Origin: Deltaproteobacteria bacterium
GTDB taxonomy: Bacteria; Myxococcota_A; Polyangia; Haliangiales; Haliangiaceae
Direction: 5' to 3'
DNA length: 37,711 nucleotides
Assembly: GCA_029565465.1 (NCBI GenBank)
Contig: JAKQOD010000971.1
Coordinates: 1-37,711 of the forward strand
The notes under the pieces are model-generated. The model ran no database searches, had not been told where the DNA came from, and was given only the letters and a program-made list of their open reading frames with translations. The translations under genes were made by a program, and so were the position numbers. Shown here one piece after another: positions 35,208-37,711 of this stretch (its first letter is position 1; the number at the start of each line of letters is the position of its first letter).

Positions 35208-35301
35208 GGCCAACAGGCTATCACGCATGCTGAGCCACTATTGGCGCAAGTCGCGCTATATCGAATACCTACATCGGCCTGCTTCACGTTAGATTCCGTT
35301 C

Positions 35302-35877
35302 ATGCCACCTGCCTTCGTGCATCCAACTGCTGTGATCGATCCCGGCGCCAACGTAGGCGACGACGCACGCATTTGGCATTTTGTGCACGTGAGTGCTGGC
35401 GCGCACATCGGCGAAGGCTCGTCGATCGGCCAAGGCTGTTACGTTGGCAATGTGCAGATCGGTGCGCGTTGCAAAATCCAAAACAACGTTTCGATCTACG
35501 ACGGCGTGCACGTCGCTGACGACGTTTTTCTGGGCCCGTCGTGTGTCTTTACCAACGTGCAGCATCCACGTGCCCATGTGAGCCGCAAAGACAGCTACGC
35601 CAAAACCGTGATTGCACGTGGTGCTTCGATTGGCGCCAACGCGACGATCGTCTGTGGCGACCGTGGCATCACCGTCGGTGAATTCGCTTTCGTCGGTGCT
35701 GGCGCGGTTGTTACTCACGATGTTGCACCACATGCGTTGGTAGTTGGTGTGCCAGCGCGGCAGGTCGGGTGGGTTTGCGCTTGTGGTGAAAGACTTGCTG
35801 CGCGAGCCGGCGGGCAAAGCTGCCATCGCTGTGCTGCAAGCTACGAAATCGTCGACGATAACCTGCGCGTGCTGTAA
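35302..35877 (+). CDS. WbpD/WlbB-like hexapeptide N-acetyltransferase
   Basis: A 191-residue left-handed beta-helix acetyltransferase: repeating hexapeptides from FVHPTAVIDPGANVGDDA through IWHFVHVSAGAHIGEG to VGAGAVVTHDVAPHALVVGVPA. The DDVFLGPSCVFTNVQHPRA segment is typical of enzymes that acetylate UDP-linked 3-amino-2,3-dideoxy-glucuronic acid in O-antigen synthesis. A C-terminal zinc-ribbon-like tail (CACGERL then CHRCAASYEI) is common in this subfamily. Unusually, no aminotransferase, oxidoreductase or glycosyltransferase accompanies it here. Starts at ATG 35302. Confidence 0.9.
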   Translation: MPPAFVHPTAVIDPGANVGDDARIWHFVHVSAGAHIGEGSSIGQGCYVGNVQIGARCKIQNNVSIYDGVHVADDVFLGPSCVFTNVQHPRAHVSRKDSYAKTVIARGASIGANATIVCGDRGITVGEFAFVGAGAVVTHDVAPHALVVGVPARQVGWVCACGERLAARAGGQSCHRCAASYEIVDDNLRVL

Positions 35878-35966
35878 CCAGGAACCGATAATTAATGAGC
35901 CAAACAAAAGCGCGCGAGTAACGCATGGTGGGCCAGTGTCGTATCGGGGCAGAAGGGACGGGACCT

Positions 35967-36590
35967 TCAACCGACGCGCGAAATGCCAATGCACAACACA
36001 GCGCCTTGCGGCAGTTCAGCGCTGTTTGCATTCGCTGCTGGGCGTTGCAACGATGCTAACCACGCAGCATCTTCAGGGTCGGGCGCTGCTGCGGTGGTTG
36101 GTTGGGTCGATGCGCGTGGGAACCGGCCGCGTTGCACCAGCAACAACATGCGACTCGCTAACCGCAAACGAAAATCGTCGGTGCTTTCGAGCAAGCCGTC
36201 GGCGTACATGCGGCGAATCGTGCTCTTTTCAATGACTGCACCATCGGCACGTGCAACCCGAAGCAACTGCATCGCAACCGACGCGGGGACTGCTGGGCGA
36301 TGTTGGTTTTGGCCTTGCTGCATGATCGCCGCCAGCGCACGATCACATTCGCAAACCGCTAGCAGCCACAACAGATCGACTTCGCATTCAGCAAGGCCAA
36401 GTTTACGCGCCATGTCATCAAGCGGAGAAATGCCGACTGGTGATTGCGCTAAACGTTCGGCGATTTCGCTGCGCACCATGGCTGCGGTCTCGCGCGGGCG
36501 GCAATCGGCCAGTTGTTCGAAGCTGCGACGCGCCCAGCGGCTACGATCTTCCATAATTTGCTGAATGTCTTGGTAGCCTGCATTGGTCAT
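35967..36590 (-). CDS. hypothetical protein, winged-helix-like front of an AAA ATPase
   Basis: A 207-residue protein of uncertain status. The middle part (MARKLGLAECEVDLLWLLAVCECDRALAAIM) resembles the helical/winged-helix domain that precedes the ATPase core in a family of AAA+ proteins common in Myxococcota. After residue 165 it ends with a low-complexity linker and AVLCIGISRVG, without a P-loop or any AAA module. No continuation is found in other frames downstream before the convergent gene ends at 35877. It may be a truncated remnant or a stand-alone adaptor. Confidence 0.55.
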   Translation of the reverse strand: MTNAGYQDIQQIMEDRSRWARRSFEQLADCRPRETAAMVRSEIAERLAQSPVGISPLDDMARKLGLAECEVDLLWLLAVCECDRALAAIMQQGQNQHRPAVPASVAMQLLRVARADGAVIEKSTIRRMYADGLLESTDDFRLRLASRMLLLVQRGRFPRASTQPTTAAAPDPEDAAWLASLQRPAANANSAELPQGAVLCIGISRVG

Positions 36591-36720
36591 GCGGCCCCTA
36601 TCGCGGAGCGGTGGGCGAAGTTGCGGCTGATCTTAATCAGAAAAAAGCTGATCGTCGGCGTAGGCGCAGAGCGCACATCGACTCACAGCCAATTCCCTGA
36701 TATCCCTTATGAAACAGCCA

Positions 36721-36736
36721 GGTTTGCATGCAAACC
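36721..36736. promoter_or_regulatory. perfect 16-bp palindrome upstream of surface lipoprotein
   Basis: GGTTTGCATGCAAACC is exactly self-complementary over 16 bases, 23 bases before the start of the gene at 36760. Position and symmetry fit a dimeric repressor operator. The regulator is unknown. The rest of 36591-36759 shows no gene. Confidence 0.5.
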
Positions 36737-36759
36737 AAAAGCGAACAGGCCTACAATGG

Positions 36760-37711
36760 ATGATGATGCGAGGCTGGCTCACGGTACTACTGGCTGCGGC
36801 AGCGGCGGTCAGCTGTTATTCACCGCCTGCGGTGAACGGCCAAACCGACGCAGCGACGCCCGACGCAGCGGTTGATGCCAGCATCGACGCGGCCATTAGC
36901 ATCGACGGTTGCACGCCCCAAACCGTGGTTTGTGGTGATGGCATCGATCAGAATTGCGATGGCGCTGATGAGCCGTGCCCCATCAACGATCGCGCGCAAG
37001 GCGCCATCGACATTTCGGCAGGCGGCGATTTCACGACTGACGTGCGCTTTGCCAAGGACGATCTCGGCAACACCACCTGTGGCGGCGCTGGCGGCCGCGA
37101 CGTTTACTTTGAGATCAATTTGCCGGCGCGCGAAACGGTCTACTTCGACACGTTCGGTTCAGACTTCGATTCGATGTTGCGGATCTACCCTGGCAAACGG
37201 TGTCTGCAACTCGGCGGTGGTATTGGCGGCATCGCATGCGCCGACGACGCTTGTGGCAGTGGCCAAGAGCAAACCGCGCTGAGTTTGCCGAGCGGGCGAA
37301 GCTGTATCGTCGTCGATCAGCAGCTCAATCCTGGCAATGCTGGCGAATTCGGCGCGTTGAAAATGCATGTTATTCGCACTGGTCGCGATGCCGTTGGCCT
37401 CGAAGCTGCGCCGTCGCCCATTGATGGCGACACGTGCACCGGCACGTTGAGCAACAGTGCATCGCTGTGCGGTGCTGGGGTAAATACTGACCTGGCCAAA
37501 GATGTGGCGTATTTTGTGTTGGCGTGTCCAGCGCAGACGGTACAGCTGGTAGCCGATACTTGCGCTGGGACCAATTTTGACTCTGTGCTTACGGTTAACA
37601 CGCCAACTGCCGAAACCTTTTGCAACGACGATTCCGCCAATTGTGCTGCGACCAATCAAGCATCGAAGCTCGACGTTGTGCTGGCCAACGCATTGATTCA
37701 CATTCTGACCG
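36760..37711 (+). CDS. Cys-rich surface lipoprotein with MopE-like motif (partial)
   Basis: An open frame of 317 codons running off the right edge, no stop inside the window. It begins with three Met codons; MRGWLTVLLAAAAAVSC is a lipoprotein signal with lipobox Cys. An Asp/Ala-rich linker (TDAATPDAAVDASIDAA) follows, then CGDGIDQNCDGADEPC, the MopE-type motif linked to metal binding in surface proteins. Two related beta-sandwich units of about 130 residues come next, with RDVYFEINLPARETVYFDTF and FDSMLRIYPG in the first and AKDVAYFVLACPAQTVQLVADT and FDSVLTVNT in the second, like PPC-type domains. Probably an exported surface or secreted protein of the kind abundant in myxobacteria. Confidence 0.85.
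   Translation, partial: MMMRGWLTVLLAAAAAVSCYSPPAVNGQTDAATPDAAVDASIDAAISIDGCTPQTVVCGDGIDQNCDGADEPCPINDRAQGAIDISAGGDFTTDVRFAKDDLGNTTCGGAGGRDVYFEINLPARETVYFDTFGSDFDSMLRIYPGKRCLQLGGGIGGIACADDACGSGQEQTALSLPSGRSCIVVDQQLNPGNAGEFGALKMHVIRTGRDAVGLEAAPSPIDGDTCTGTLSNSASLCGAGVNTDLAKDVAYFVLACPAQTVQLVADTCAGTNFDSVLTVNTPTAETFCNDDSANCAATNQASKLDVVLANALIHILT

Overview
The window reads like a chromosomal segment of a predatory or social-type Myxococcota bacterium (Kofleriaceae/Haliangium-like is my best guess). The grounds are an inference from gene content: a Myxococcales-type sigma-70 factor paired with a zinc-finger Ser/Thr kinase carrying C-terminal TPRs, TonB receptors with TPR/PEGA-like front ends, many small lipoproteins, an OmpA protein with thrombospondin-3 calcium repeats, a MopE-like Cys motif, and high GC with strong third-position bias. 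There is no rRNA, tRNA, CRISPR array, transposase or phage structural gene that I can see.

Layout. 1-973: an unusual low-complexity zone of GTGNNC hexamer arrays surrounding a small four-helix-bundle (S23/IVP-like) gene and a large imperfect hairpin. 974-12215: two paralogous TonB-dependent receptors, pointing outward, enclose a sigma factor/kinase operon and a secreted beta-propeller with a Gly-Ala-Tyr repeat tail. 12250-15973: an arrestin/Spo0M-like protein, glutathione reductase (gor), then a lower-GC two-gene cassette of an ABC/AAA-type ATPase and a small protein with PD-(D/E)XK-like spacing. The cassette is the best candidate in the window for an undescribed (possibly defence) system. 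15990-19770: a DUF6748-like lipoprotein, an agmatinase-family gene broken by a palindromic element and an in-frame amber codon, a PlsC-like acyltransferase and a GNAT. 19930-25449: a lipoprotein, thymidine kinase (tdk), a DUF4139 protein split by TSP3 and OmpA domains, and a run of three GyrI-like effector-binding genes including one AraC fusion. 25446-32816: a TPR protein with an Asp-rich linker, a propeller lipoprotein, serine dehydratase (sdaA) next to phosphoglycerate dehydrogenase (serA), a DUF3224 protein and a SMI1/KNR4-TPR protein. 32872-37711: a YpfJ-type metallopeptidase, an orphan ParB-domain protein, a small lipoprotein, a WbpD/WlbB-like acetyltransferase, a possible remnant of an AAA ATPase front end, and the start of a Cys-rich surface lipoprotein that runs off the window.

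How the genes work together. The clearest functional units are: (i) sigma factor plus membrane kinase, probably reading an envelope signal and perhaps controlling the flanking receptors; (ii) the overlapping ATPase/nuclease-like pair; (iii) the GyrI-like trio, probably a small-molecule-responsive regulator with accessory binding proteins; (iv) serA and sdaA, which make and destroy serine and sit in tandem. All functions are read from motifs by eye; no database search was run.
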